From Neostapfia colusana (lineage: Eukaryota > Streptophyta > Magnoliopsida > Poales > Poaceae), in NCBI GenBank assembly GCA_030760725.1, contig JASWHV010000011.1, forward strand, positions 15,835,501 through 15,899,500: 64,000 nt of DNA, in the 5' to 3' direction. Position 1 is the first letter of the stretch, and each line of letters starts with the position of its first letter. The position numbers and the translations under genes are program-made. The notes beneath the pieces are model-generated. The model had not been told where the DNA came from and did not search any database. It worked only from the letters and a program-made list of their open reading frames with translations. This document shows positions 54,944-64,000 of this stretch, one piece after another.

Positions 54944-55570
54944 GCTCAGGTGCTCTGGCTGAGGCAGAGAAGGCGCTCGGGGACCGGGACACATAGCTCG
55001 TAAGTCTTCGTTCCCGACCTTCAATTGTCGAGGCGGAGCTGCAGGGGATTCGTGCTGCTGTTACAGCCGTCTGTGATCTGGTCCTAGGTCCATCTGACGA
55101 CGCCTCCTCGACAAGGACTTCATCAAGGGTCGGCTAAAGAAAGTCTCCGAAGAACTTGGCACACTTTGGGCCGGCCTTGAAAGCCTTCAGAACACCGGGC
55201 GCTCCGTCTGTCGCGCGGTGCTCGGCAAGTTCTCGGAGGAAAGGCTCGGTGCGGAGCTGACGTCGGTCAGGGACCGGCTTGCAGCTCGCTTGTCGTCCTA
55301 TGGGAGCACCGCTTGCAGCTCGCTTGTCGTCCTATGGGAGCACCGGGTTTGTCTGCGGGGCTCGGATGGCCTTGGGCGTGGTGCTGTCACACTACCCTGG
55401 GATGGACCTCAAGACTGTTGGAGAGGGCTTCGCCAACGATGCTTCGGCAGAGGAGCTGAAGGAGCTTCTTCGATGGGTCGAGGCAATGGCCTGTTCCTGC
55501 AGGAGATGGTGTCTGACAACTCGTCCAGCAGATGGAGGAGGTGAAGCGGCAACTGCTGGAGTAGTCTGTT
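54023..55570 (+). pseudogene. Tat-E antisense ORF, unit 2 and continuation
   Basis: It repeats the unit 1 ORF and reaches beyond it: after the coiled coil (54650-54910) comes ALAEAEKALGDRDT (54955-54995), then LQGIRAAVTAVCDLVLGPSD (55040-55100), FSEERLGAELTSVRDRLA (55230-55285) and ALGVVLSHYPGMDLKTVGEG (55372-55430). The C-terminal phrase is typical of Tat-lineage antisense ORF products. Several frameshifts separate the pieces. Function is not known for the family. Confidence 0.55.
55277..55344 (+). repeat. 34-bp direct duplication
   Basis: Two adjacent copies of a 34-bp segment containing GCAGCTCGCTTGTCGTCC and TATGGGAGCACC. It shifts the aORF frame because 34 is not a multiple of three. 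Confidence 0.85.
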
Positions 55571-55729
55571 CGTAGTCTTGTATCTCTCCCCTCTTTTGTA
55601 TCGATGCTCTTGTTAAAGAATGATCAGAGGAAGTTGGCAAGTTTTTGACTTATCTTGTTTGCTTGTTCGAGCATTTGGTTTCTCCTGGCGCTCTCGTTAG
55701 CTGTGGATTTAATATCTTTCATGGGGGGA

Positions 55730-56430
55730 GGCCTGGGCCCTTTCCATTGCGCCTCGTTTGAACCGTGGCTGCGCTCTGGGTTGTCGTTGTCCCTTGGCCA
55801 TTGGTCGCGCGGCGTGACTCGGGAGGAAAGGGTCCCTGACGCTTTGTCCGTTATACCTCGTTTGGACCCTGGCTGCGTTCTGGGTTGTCGTTGTCCCTTT
55901 GCCATGGGTCGCGTGGCTCCGTACTTGATAGGGTCAGGTGCTCTGGCGCAAGCTTCTGGGGCTCGTGCGGTTTGAGGAAGGAATCACCCCCTTTGCCTCG
56001 CTTGGACCGTGGCTCCGTTTGGGATTGTCGATGTCCCTTAGCTGTTGGTCGCGCAGCTCAGGCAAATGGGGCCCGGGCGCTTTGTCCGTTATGAGCTTTT
56101 GAGGCTTCATATGGTCATGTGCTTTGTCCGTTATACCTCGTTCGGACCCTGGCTGCGTTCTGGGTTGTTGTTGTCGCTTGGGTTGTCGTTGTCCCTTGGC
56201 CATGGGTCGCGCGGCTCCAAACTTGACAGGGTCAGGTCCTTTGGCACAAGCTTTCAGGGCTCGTATGGTTTGAGGAAGGAATTGCCCCCTTTGCCTCGCT
56301 TGGTCCATGGCTTCGTTCAGGGTTGTCGTTTTCCCTTAGCCGTTGGTCACGTGGTCTGGGAAAAGGGGCCCGGGCACTTTGTCCGTTCCGAGCTTCCGAG
56401 GCTTCATGTGGTCGTGTAGCCACCGAGTGC
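55730..56430. repeat. degenerate tandem repeat in Tat-E
   Basis: The phrase CTGCGTTCTGGGTTGTCGTT and relatives occur near 55769, 55872, 55994, 56152 and 56311, with TTTGTCCGTTATACCTCG between them. Spacing is 100-160 bp, so units have gained and lost pieces. It lies between the aORF and the integrase end. Confidence 0.75.
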
Positions 56431-56550
56431 TGCAGGGAAGGAGGTATACTCTCTCTCTGTCGCACAACGTTCTTTGAGGTCGGTCAGTTGCTAAACTCCA
56501 CATCAGGGATCGGACTCCTTATGCTTAGAATCTCCAGAGTTGCTCGATGT

Positions 56551-57430
56551 TCAACTTGTTGGGGACGGGATTGCCGTTGATGTCAGCCAGGTGGTAGGCG
56601 CCGGGCCGAAGGATGGTAGAAACAATGTACGGGCCATCCCATGGGGATGACGATTTGTGTTTGTCCTTGTTATTCTGGATCCTTTGGAGGACCAGGTCCC
56701 TCGCTTGGAGAGCTCGAGGGTGGACTTACTGTTTTTTTGTAGCATCGCAACGCTTGCTGGTATTTGGCTGATCATAGGAGTGAGACATCATGTGCTTCAT
56801 CAAGCTGGTTGATAGAGTCTTGCCTAGTCTGCTCGAATCGGGTTTCTTCATTCGCCTTGATTCGAGGCGAGCCGTACTAGAGCTCAGACCGTAGGATGGC
56901 CTCCGCGCCATACACCATGAAGAAGGGGGTGAACCCAGTGGATCGATTGGGCGTGGTGCGCAGGCTCGACAGCACGGATGGCAACTGGTGGCCTAGCGCC
57001 CTGCATACATGTTGAGGCAACGAAGATGCGTGGCTTGAGTCTCTGTAGTATCAGGTCATCTGCCCGCTTGACCTGCCCGTTGGTGCGCGGGTGGGCCGCC
57101 GATGCCCAGTCGACCTGGATGTGGAAGCTGTTACTAAACTCGAGAAATTTGTGATGATGACATTGGGCACTCCGAAGTGGTACACGATGTCGTGGACAAA
57201 GCTCGCCGCTTGTTCCGATGACGCCGTGACGAACGACCTCTCCTTGATCCACTTTGTGAACTTGTCCACCGCGACGAGGAGGACGGTGAAGCCCCAGGCG
57301 CCTTCTTTAAAGGATCAAGGAGGAAGATCTCCCACAAAGAAAAAGGCCACGTGAGGGGGACGGTTTGAAGGTCCTGGGCTGGGGCGCGTATCTTCCGGGA
57401 GAAATACTGGCAGCCTTGACATGTACGCAC
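56551..57430 (-). pseudogene. Tat-E integrase, decayed
   Basis: From 57430: VRTCQGCQYFSRKIRAPAQD (zinc region), a shifted stretch, then DKFTKWIKERSF (first Asp present) and FGVPNVIITNFSS, where the second catalytic Asp position reads Asn. The third motif reads NGQVKRADDLIL with Lys in place of Glu. Frameshifts separate the pieces, and the C-terminal part to 56551 is only partly readable. Confidence 0.8.
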
Positions 57431-57665
57431 ATTCGCTCGGTGACATACACAACGGTCGGTCGGTAGAAACCCTAGCGGTATGCCTTCCCGACGAGGGACC
57501 TCGGGGCCGTGTGGTGTTCACAGACCCCTTCGTGGATGTCCAGGAGCAACTCCTTTCCTCGCTCGCTCGGGATGCAACGTTGCAGAATCCCGTTGACGCT
57601 CCATCGGAAGAGCTCACTCTCTACAAGGCTGAACATCTTGGCCCAGCGTGCGATTCACCACGCTT

Positions 57666-58747
57666 CTACCTCCTCGGGGGGGGGGGGAGTCTTCTGGTCG
57701 TCAGGTACTCGTGTATGGGACCCGCCATCCCAGCTCGGTGACGTTGTCCTGGAGGTCGGGCTCGGTTTAGCGACTCGGCCGTGATTCTTTGGTGCAGATA
57801 GATGGTAGGAGGAGGTCGGTAACAAAAAACACCTGGGGGCGGGGCCTTGCGGTTGGAGGCGAGCTTGGCCAATGCGCCGGCCGCACCATTGTCCCGCCTC
57901 AAGACGTGGGAGAGCTCTAGTCCTTCGAACCTATCCTCCAGATTCTGCGTCTCCCGACAGTAGGCCTCCATACGCGCGCCGTGGCAGCTTGACTCTTTCA
58001 TCATCTGGTTGATCACGAGCTTGGAATCACCGTATATGTAGAGTCGTCGTACGCTGAGCTCGGCTGCGATGCAGAGTCCATTGAGGAGGGCTTCATATTC
58101 TGCGACGTTGTTGGTTGCCTTGAATGCATCCACCATGCGTACAGGAGCCGATCTCCTTCTAGAGAAATAAGGACGACGCCACTTCCTGCACCATTAAGGG
58201 TTAGCGATCCGTCAAAATACGTTACCCAGTACTTACAATCGGTCGGGCCTGAAGGCGCTTGTGACTCCGTCCATTCGGCAATGAAATCGGCCAGGGATTG
58301 CGACTTGATTGCTGTTCGTGTGACGTAGGATATATCGTATCCCATGAGCCCTAGTTCCCAATTCGAGATCCTCCGGACGAGTCTTTACTATTGATAATAG
58401 CCTCGAGCCCGTGCACGGTCACCACCCGCACTGGATGGCTCTGGAAGTAGTGCATGAGCTTCCACTTCATTATGAGGATGGCGTATAAGAGATTCTGTAC
58501 GTGAGGATAGCGCGTCTCACAGTTGGATAGCGCCTTGCTCATGAAGTAGACCGGCCTTTGGACCTGATGGTCAAGCTCGGGCTCTTCCTGCTCTATGATG
58601 AGGGTGGTGCTGACCACCTGATTGGTGGCCGCAATGTAGAGGAGAAGTGGCTCGTCCGGCTTCGGCGATGCCAGTATCGGGGGGTTGGTGAGGAAGTCTT
58701 TAAGATCGTCGAGGGCCTTCTGAGCTTCCTCTGTCCATATGAATGGC
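57666..58747 (-). pseudogene. Tat-E RNase H and archaic RNase H
   Basis: Next to the solo LTR the minus strand gives the RT tail (FIWTEEAQKALDDLKDFL, about 58700-58745). RNase H follows at 58351-58617 (RPVYFMSKALSNCETRY, VVTVHGLEAIINS), then ADFIAEWTES and the second RNase H (YWVTYFDGSLTLNGAGSG, FKATNNVAEYEALLNGL, YGDSKLVINQ, DNGAAGALAKLAS). Frameshifts occur near 58350 and 58130. Confidence 0.85.
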
Positions 58748-58752
58748 TGGGA

Positions 58753-61700
58753 TGAACACCCTCAAATTCACCGCCATGCATTGCATACATTTTCATATAG
58801 AGAAACATTATAAAAGAAGTAGAAAATGTAGAAAGAATCATAAAAATGATGGGGAATGGGAAAAAAGATAGCCGAAATGAGTCAATTCCAATTTGTCGAA
58901 GTGCGCTGCCGACACGTCCCCCGGCTGGCGCCCTCGGAGCTCATCCCTGCGGAAGGGATGAGGTCCGGCCTCGCCGGACACGTGGTGCCTTCGGAGCTCA
59001 TCCCTGCGGAAGGGATGAGGTCTGGCCTCGTGAGACACGTGGCGCCTTCGGAGCTCATCCCTGCAGAAGGGATGAGGTCCGGCCCCGCCAGACACGTGCC
59101 GACTTCGGAGCTCACCCCTGCGGAAGGGATGAGGTCCGGCCCCGCTAGACACGTGTTAACTTCGGAGCTCACCCCTACGGAAGGGATGAGGTCCCGCCCC
59201 GCGGGACACGTGTCGCTATCGGAGCTCTCCTCTGAGGAGGAGGGAGGTCCGGCCCCGCTGGACACGTGGCGTCCCCGGAGCTCACCTCTGAGGAGAGGGG
59301 AGTTCCGGCCCCGCTGGATACGTGGTGCCTTCGGAGCTCATCCTGGCAGTGGCCACGTGGCAGGTTCGGAGCTCGCCTCTGAAGGGAAGCAAGAACCGGC
59401 CCCCGCTGGACACGTGGCGCCTCCGGATCTCACCCTGACGGAGATACGAGGTCCTTAGGCGGGTTTTTCCTCCTGTGCGTGGGAATACCCGGTACTGAAG
59501 GTACCGACACAATCTCCCCAAGAATTTCTAAATTCCCCCATATTGCTGCCGCACCAAATCAATTAGAGATAAATTTGTTGAGATCCAAAGTTGAGTTGGA
59601 CTCTGATTTGAGCTCCAATTTGAGTAGGACTCCTCTTTTTCCCCTTATAAATAGAACCCGAAAAACCCCCTGGCCGCAACACCTTTTCTTTTTCCTCCTC
59701 CCAAGTCGGCGACTTAGAGGCCCTAGCTCCCAACTCGTCGAGTTAGACCTCCTCGCCGGAGTTCAGTCACCGGTGAGCCACGCTGCTTCCGTTGCTAGGA
59801 GGAAGGCCCTGTCATCAAAGGGAAGCGAGGTAGGTCTTCGTTACCATCTTACGACACCGTAGCTGTTCTACGCATCGGTTCTCATCGCTCCCTTCGAGCA
59901 GAAACTTTTACGTGTGGACAGACCGTGTTTTGATCAGTTTTTGACGGTGGTATTGATCTAGATCTTGAGTCAAGATCATCACCACGTCCACACTTGATTC
60001 CGATACCCTTGTTCATCATAAAACCCCATGAAAACCCATTAAAACATGCAAGAACACCTACAAACTGGTTTAATGAAACAATACCATCGGAATTGCATCC
60101 AGTTCATCTTGAGTAAAGTCTGTGCATGATGATTGATTGCTGTAAATTTTGTATGTGTGTGGTCGTTGAGTAGAAGGACAAGCTCAAGAGGCCATCTACG
60201 AAGAACTACAGCACCAAGACTTCGAGACGCTTGAGGAACAAGAGCCTTGGGAGCAAGGCAAGTGCCCCTTGACCATATTGATCCAATGTTTTGAAACCGT
60301 TTTGTTTGCGAAAACGTGTATGCTTGAGTCAACTTGATGGGACACCCTTTTATAGGAGTTTACTAGTTTTGTTAACCATCTTTGTCGCCGGGAAAGTTGA
60401 TGAGTCGGGTATGATCATTTTTCCTTTTTGCTTCGCTTAAGCTACGGGATATGGGAAGCTGAATTAAAACATGGTTAGCTACTGCACTCATATGAATAAT
60501 GATAATGAGAACTTGATGATGATAATGAGCATGGAATCGGGGGGAGATCTACGCAAGCTTGGTTCGTGGATGTTGTTGAATGAGATGGTGGTTTACTTGC
60601 CATAGATCTAAGGACCGGTTCATGCCAGCACATGCCAGAAAAACAGTGCCACCACAAGGCCAAATATGGGTGCGGATTAGCTGACTAATTAGGTGTGTTG
60701 CTAGCTTGTTATGGACCGTGGAAGGCGCGGGGAATAGGAGTCAAGAGAGGACTGCCCTGGGAACCGCATGGCACAAGAGGGGGCCCATAGGTGGGAGAAT
60801 GGTGATCCGAGCCTGCTGGTGAAACCTTAGTGAGTCCATACATCTAGTATCCCCTTTGTAAAGGCTATTTTGTGATCTCTTGGCCATACACCGACGGTTG
60901 TGTACTGGTATAATGGAGGTTTTGCAGTCACCGACGGGTGACGAAATCACAAACTTGTGGGTAAAGTGGTGCCACCTCTGCAGAGTGTAAAACTATCATG
61001 ATAGCCGTGCTTACGGTCACAAGTGCCTGGCCAACTCACATGATTAGAGGGAAAACTTGGGATGGATGTTCGGTATGGTTATGGTATGGTCATTGGGATT
61101 TGTTTTTGGGACTGTTTGAGTCTTGACAAAGAGTTTGGTTTTGGCGATATGAATAAGAGATGGTTATGAATATCATGAGCACGAGATGAAGTTGAGCAAG
61201 ATTGATGGATGGTTGAGACATGATAAGTGGTGAATTATAATGAAGGTACGTTGCTGTTATAACATGGTTATGATGGGATTAAACTCACTTAAAGGTAGTT
61301 GCTGTTTTTACCATGTTTACGAAATAAAATTTGCTTGCTGTAAAGAGCCTTTTTATTCCTACCTTGTTGTTAAGCTACATGTCATACTTTTTCCACACTT
61401 GCTGAGTACGACATGTACTCACCCTTGCATTATCACACAAAACATCCGCTACAGGAGAAGAGTACTTCGAGGATCATGTGGAGTACTAGGCGTGTGAACT
61501 ACCGTCAACTTGCCTGTGGTGTTGAAGATGGAGCCGCTGCTGTTTAGCTGTTTCTGCTATCTTTTAGAGACTTCCGCTGTAAGAATAAGTTAGAGATTCA
61601 TGAGTGAGATAATGAGTCTATGTAATAAAGTACTTAAACCCTATTTATTCGTGGTTATATTCTGAATTCAGTTTATTGATTACATGTGTATGTGTGATGA

Positions 61701-61760
61701 ACATCCTGGGCACACATATGCATTAGATGGGTTCCATGTTTTACGGGACCGGGCGTCACA
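58753..61760 (+). mobile_element. LTR-P2: solo LTR in Tat-E pol
   Basis: TGAACACCCTC to GGGCGTCACA, with target duplication TGGGA at 58748-58752 and 61761-61765. It is collinear with LTR-P at 2428 and gives that family's full LTR length (about 2.4 kb without the nested Tat-D). A TATA box, CTTATAAATAGAACC, is at about 59643-59657. No internal region remains. Confidence 0.93.
58894..59509 (-). mobile_element. Tat-D: short solo LTR of the Tat-A family inside LTR-P2
   Basis: TGTCGAAGTGCG to GGTACCGACA, 616 bp. Flanks are CAATT (58889-58893) and CAATC (59510-59514), a target duplication with one mismatch. Most of R/U5, including the TATA box, is missing relative to Tat-A; almost all that is left is the CACGTG repeat array. 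LTR-P has uninterrupted sequence at the corresponding place. Confidence 0.88.
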
Positions 61761-61765
61761 TGGGA

Positions 61766-62470
61766 CTTCTCCAGGAGCCAATAGAGGGGTAGGCCCTGCT
61801 CCCCGAGCCGTGCGATGAAACGGCTCAGGGCTGCAAGGCAGCTCATCAATCTTTGCACACCTTTGATGTCGCTGATGGGACCCATATTGGTAATTGCCGC
61901 GATCTTCTCGGGGTTGGCTTCGATGCCGCGCTCCGAGATAATGTATCCGAGCAGCTTCCCTCGAGGGACGCCGAATACACATTTCTCCAGGTTGAGCTTA
62001 ATGTTGTTGCGGAGGAGATTAGCAATAGTCTCTTCAAGGTCGTGGATGAGGCTGGACACTTTCTTTGACTTCACGACGATGTCATTGATTTAGACCTCAA
62101 GATTTTACATGCACTGCCAGTCTGTGGCTCCCGCGTTTTTCAGTCCGAAGGGCATCCTCACATAGCTGTAGGAGCCGTAGGAAGTGATGAATGCCGTGGC
62201 TCGCCGTTCTCCTTCGCAGAGGGTGATCTGGTGGTATCCTGAGTAGGCGTGGAGGAAGCACAGGGATTCACTCCCCGCGGTGACGTCAATGACCTGATCG
62301 ATGCGAGGCAACAGGAAAGGATCATTTGGGCATCCTTTGTTTAAGCTCGTGTAGTCAATACACATTCTCCATTCCCCGCTCTTCTTTTTAACGAGTACGG
62401 GGTTGGCTAACCACTCGGGGTGCTGCACCTCTTCGATGAAGCCAGCTGACAAGAGTTTGTTGATCTCCAT
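61766..62470 (-). pseudogene. Tat-E reverse transcriptase, dead
   Basis: From 62470: INKLLSAGFIEEVQHPEW, RMCIDYTSLNKGCPNDPF, FLHAYSGYHQITL, MPFGLKNAG. The catalytic YVDD position (62085-62096) reads stop-Ile-Asn-Asp, so both the tyrosine and the first catalytic Asp are lost. It then continues IVVKSKKVSSLIHDLEET, KLNLEKCVFGVPRGKLLGY and LSRFIARLGEQGLPLYWLL to the LTR-P2 insertion point. Confidence 0.88.
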
Positions 62471-63290
62471 CCTAATGGCTTGTCATTTCTGTTTGTTGAA
62501 GCAACACAACCTTTGCTTAACAGGCTGAGAGCCTGGCTTGATGTTGAGGGTGTGCTCGGCGATTTCCATGGGGATGCCTGGCATGTCCAAGGGTTGCCAG
62601 GGGAAGACGTCCAGGTTGGAACGCAGAAATTCTGTGAGCTCAGCCTCCCGTTCTTGGCCTAGGGCGGTGCCCACCTGAATCATCTTTGCTGGGTCGACCT
62701 GAACCGCCTTCGTATCCTCCGCAGGCCAGAAGGTTCCAGATGTGGCGTTGTGGTCGGGCGCGCTTCGCGTTGAATTTTGCCGGAGCTTGCTGAGCTCTGC
62801 TGTCGCGACCGCTGTTGACGGCAGCTCACACGCAATTCATTTGCACAGAAGGGCTTGTCGCACGTTTGACCGCATGGTGATGACTCCCTTGGAGCCAAGG
62901 ATCTTCACCTTGAGGTAAGTGTAGCTCGGGATGGCCAAGAACTTCGCGTAGCATGGCCCTCGTAGCACGGCGTGAAGGGCACTTTCATACTTGGGGACCT
63001 CAAAAGTGAGGGTCTCCGTGTGGAAATTTGCCCTGCCCCTGAAGGTGAGGGGGAGGTCGATTACTCCGAGCCGTAGAAGGGCGCTTGGGCTAGCCGGAGG
63101 TGGGAGTGTGGTATCCCCATATCATCGAGAGTTTTGGCATACAAGATGTTGAGGCCGCTCCCACCGTCCATCATCACCTTGGTCAGGCGCTTGGTGCCGA
63201 CTTTGTGTCCACAATTAAGGGCGAGTGTCTAGCTTGCGAGAGATAGGCAGGATGGTCATCCCGATTCAACATGATCTTGGTCTCAGACCA
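62471..63290 (-). pseudogene. Tat-E protease region
   Basis: Minus-strand fragments TKIMLNRDDHPAYLSQ (about 63210-63280) and DGGSGLNILYAKTLDD (about 63125-63175) are the protease with its D-G-G-S active site. The pre-RT region (LDVFPWQPLDMPGIPMEIAEH, about 62550-62620) follows. The reading frame is broken repeatedly. Confidence 0.7.
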
Positions 63291-63639
63291 ACAGAGGTGA
63301 CGCGCCGGTTGTCGTGGCAATATCGGCTTTCCTAGCATTGCAGGGAGGCAGGCTCAGCCATCTCCTTGCAAGGAGGCAAGCGTTTGTTGGCGGTGTTCCC
63401 CCCGAAGCTGCGGATATGCACGCTTTCGGGGGCCCGAGGGATACTAGCGTTGTGGGCCAATTGATTGTGGCTCCTTGGTTGTGCGATACGACTCTGGGGC
63501 CACGCAGGGCCGTACTCAAGAAGTCCATCATCGCCGGTGATGAAGTCGAGGTCGCCGAAGGATATCTTCGTGCCGGATGTGAGAGTTGGTCGTGGGGAAG
63601 CCATCGAGGTGGTGCAAACGGAACTCGCGCGGTAGTCCC
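63291..63639 (-). other. Tat-E 5' leader; gag deleted
   Basis: A 122-codon minus frame (63283-63651) begins next to the primer-binding site and looks like leader translation rather than capsid; no gag motif (WPRKFRPHLPEK-like) was found. Tat-A has over 2 kb between primer-binding site and protease; here it is under 0.4 kb, so most of gag has been deleted. Confidence 0.6.
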
Positions 63640-63657
63640 CCTACCTGGCACACCAAC
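63640..63657 (-). other. Tat-E primer-binding site
   Basis: The minus strand reads GTTGGTGTGCCAGGTAGG next to the 5' LTR, a variant of the Tat-A site. Confidence 0.6.
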
Positions 63658-64000
63658 TGTCGGTGTTTCAGACGTCCGACTAGTAATCGAATGTACCGCG
63701 CGTTCTACCTCGAGGTGGCCTAGCTAAGAACACAAGAAGGTTTATCCTGGTCTGGGAAAAAAATGCCCTACGTCTATCTGGGGTGTCTTGCTTGTTCTTA
63801 CTCAAGAATGGGGGTTGTTCTTACAAGTGCGAGAGCCTGTCCCTTCGAAACGACAGGTCTCTCTATATATTCGCTCTCTCTCCTTCTTTATCTCTCCCTC
63901 GTCCCTTCTCTATATGGCAGAGGGGAGACGAGTCGTGGGCACAGGGTGGCTTGTCGTGTCGTTTGTTTGACAGGGCACTCGATGATGCTACCATATGCGT
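63658..64000 (-). repeat. Tat-E 5' LTR, cut by the window end
   Basis: TGTCGGTGTTTCAGAC and the following 340 bases match 49031 onward with scattered differences. A TATA-like ATATATAGAG (about 63861-63870, minus) is present. Differences from the 3' LTR exceed those between the two duplicated units, so the duplication is much younger than the insertion. Confidence 0.88.

Larger units (their letters stand above)
49031..64000 (-). mobile_element. Tat-E: second Tat-lineage family, running off the window
   Basis: The 3' LTR is at 49031-49779 (again at 52100-52848 in the duplicated unit) and the 5' LTR starts at 63658. LTR plus-strand ends are TGTCGGTGTTTC and CCAAAACCCTGTCA. Inside: polypurine tract, long antisense ORF, integrase, double RNase H, solo LTR LTR-P2, RT, protease and leader with primer-binding site. 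Most of gag is deleted. Coding parts are badly decayed. The LTRs differ from the Tat-A family. Confidence 0.9.

Noticed and set aside
1..64000. CRISPR arrays, bacterial operons, rRNA or tRNA genes
   Set aside because: Repeats here have no spacer structure; the DNA is plant nuclear. The only tRNA-like signals are short primer-binding sites.

Overview
The window is plant nuclear DNA, almost certainly from a grass (Poaceae). The evidence is dense nested LTR retrotransposons of families typical of grasses, a GC-rich CT-rich leader exon beside AT-rich intronic DNA, and one plant-type intron-containing gene. I cannot name the species. I read it by eye, so exact identities and divergence times are not given.

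One convincing host gene is present. It is a single-exon 529-residue coding sequence (41436-43025, +) with an N-terminal NYN nuclease domain and two OST-HTH/LOTUS domains, similar to MARF1/limkain-b1 proteins. A clean 3' splice site ends just before it (41427). The best candidate for its 5' leader exon lies at about 600-945, with a GTAAG donor at 946. If that pairing is right, the first intron is about 40.5 kb and nearly all of it is retrotransposon. All but one of the LTR elements in it are antisense to the gene.

Nested stack, 2428-32092. LTR-P (+, from 2428) is the outermost element. Tek-A (Ty3 chromovirus of Tekay/Del type, -, from 4563) inserted into it. Tat-A (Ty3 Tat lineage, -, 5730-22180, duplicated target AAGAG) inserted into the Tek-A 3' LTR. 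Tat-B (-, 14330-20167, duplicated target ACGGC), a coding-deleted relative of Tat-A, inserted into Tat-A gag. Tat-C inserted into the Tek-A 5' LTR at 30730 and is cut off at about 32092. A deletion there joins Tat-C to the reverse transcriptase of Cop-A, an Ale/Retrofit-like Copia element (-, 32093-40578). Cop-A is itself interrupted by a Tekay-type solo LTR, Tek-B (36010-39550, TAGAG). Intron-like DNA resumes at 40579 and the gene follows.

Right side, 43370-64000. Downstream of the gene are an AT-rich spacer, a TIR element with a SINE-like tail inside it, and a CACTA-like fragment. Then comes Tat-E, a second Tat family (-, 49031 to beyond 64000). Its left LTR and adjoining DNA are present twice as a near-identical 3.07-kb tandem duplication. 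Its pol is split by solo LTR LTR-P2 (58753-61760, TGGGA), which holds solo LTR Tat-D (58894-59509).

The retroelement genes are broken, mostly by Trp or Gln codons turned into stops and by Asp-to-Asn and Glu-to-Lys changes in catalytic motifs, which fits cytosine deamination. Features that stand out: regular ~56-bp arrays of CACGTG (G-box/ABRE) motifs in the Tat-A to Tat-D LTRs; an intact extra ORF upstream of gag in Tek-A; antisense ORFs with their own TATA boxes in the Tat elements; 116-bp and 107-bp arrays that fill the coding-deleted Tat-B; and in-frame 12-, 7- and 16-residue repeats inside retroelement ORFs.
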